This document shows, in pieces, positions 63,909 through 64,000 of a stretch of DNA of 64,000 nt. This DNA is from Vibrio artabrorum (GTDB taxonomy: Bacteria > Pseudomonadota > Gammaproteobacteria > Enterobacterales > Vibrionaceae): positions 3,038,001-3,102,000 of the forward strand of contig NZ_AP025458.1 in the NCBI RefSeq assembly GCF_024347295.1, read 5' to 3'. Position 1 is the stretch's first letter, and each line of letters starts with the position of its first letter. The translations under genes were made by a program, and so were the position numbers. The notes under the pieces were generated by a model. The model saw only the letters and a program-made list of their open reading frames with translations. It did not search any database and was not told the DNA's origin.

Positions 63909-64000
63909 TTACTTAGAAAGACGCTTACGGCCTTTTGCACGACGTGCATTGATTGTTGCGCGACCGTTCTTAGTAGCCATGCGAGCACGGAAACCGTGAG
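63909..64000 (-). CDS. rpmH: 50S ribosomal protein L34, 5' end outside window
   Basis: C-terminal 30 codons: HGFRARMATKNGRATINARR then AKGRKRLSK-stop, the invariant L34 tail. Head of rpmH-rnpA-yidD-yidC. Confidence 0.96.
   Translation of the reverse strand, partial: HGFRARMATKNGRATINARRAKGRKRLSK

Overview
This window is a stretch of Vibrio chromosome 1 (Gammaproteobacteria) around the replication origin. The evidence is the order rpmH-rnpA-yidD-yidC-mnmE-mioC-[oriC]-mnmG-rsmG-parA-parB-atpIBEFHAGDC-glmU, the ilvGM.DA operon with a leader peptide, and protein sequences close to Vibrio and E. coli families throughout. No tRNA or rRNA gene was seen.

Layout. 1-11.6 kb is core: the 3' part of purK, then leftward yrdD-like, smg, dprA and a LysM protein, then rightward def-fmt-rsmB-trkA-trkH and a DUF3157-like gene, then a leftward trhA/yqfA gene with a perfect 24-bp palindrome in front of it that resembles a FabR operator. 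11.7-18 kb is core: spo0M-like, a small basic ORF, yihD, ccoG, srkA, dsbA and a DUF2860-like outer-membrane protein. 18.0-37.95 kb is comM (yifB) split in two by an accessory island of about 18.4 kb. 38-44 kb holds ilvL-ilvG-ilvM-(ilvE remnant)-ilvD-ilvA. 44-46.2 kb holds the divergent punR/punC pair. 46.3-64 kb holds glmU, the ATP synthase operon, parAB, rsmG, mnmG, oriC, mioC, mnmE, yidC, yidD, rnpA and the end of rpmH.

The island lies between short inverted ends (AGGTGACG/CGTCACCT). At its right end it carries four overlapping leftward genes: an active-looking tyrosine recombinase, a 1031-aa recombinase-fold protein that seems to lack catalytic residues, a second active-looking recombinase, and a small HTH/coiled-coil protein. 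This order and these properties match the strand-biased circularizing integrative elements (SE; intA-tfp-intB-srap) as I remember them. Removing the island would restore an uninterrupted comM of about 507 codons.

The cargo is unusual. It has second-copy-like housekeeping genes (cydA-cydB-cydX, metK, luxS), plus AT-rich genes for a cyclopropane fatty acid synthase, a DoxX-like membrane protein, a MarR regulator and a DMT/EamA transporter. MetK makes SAM, CFA synthase consumes it, and LuxS acts in recycling the by-product, so the cargo could link membrane lipid modification, SAM recycling and an alternative quinol oxidase. That reading is inference. The cargo is bracketed by an exact 36-bp inverted repeat, and an intact IS5-family element abuts the right copy.

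A second core-genome oddity is that ilvE is missing from the ilv operon. Only an in-frame 23-codon C-terminal remnant remains between ilvM and ilvD.
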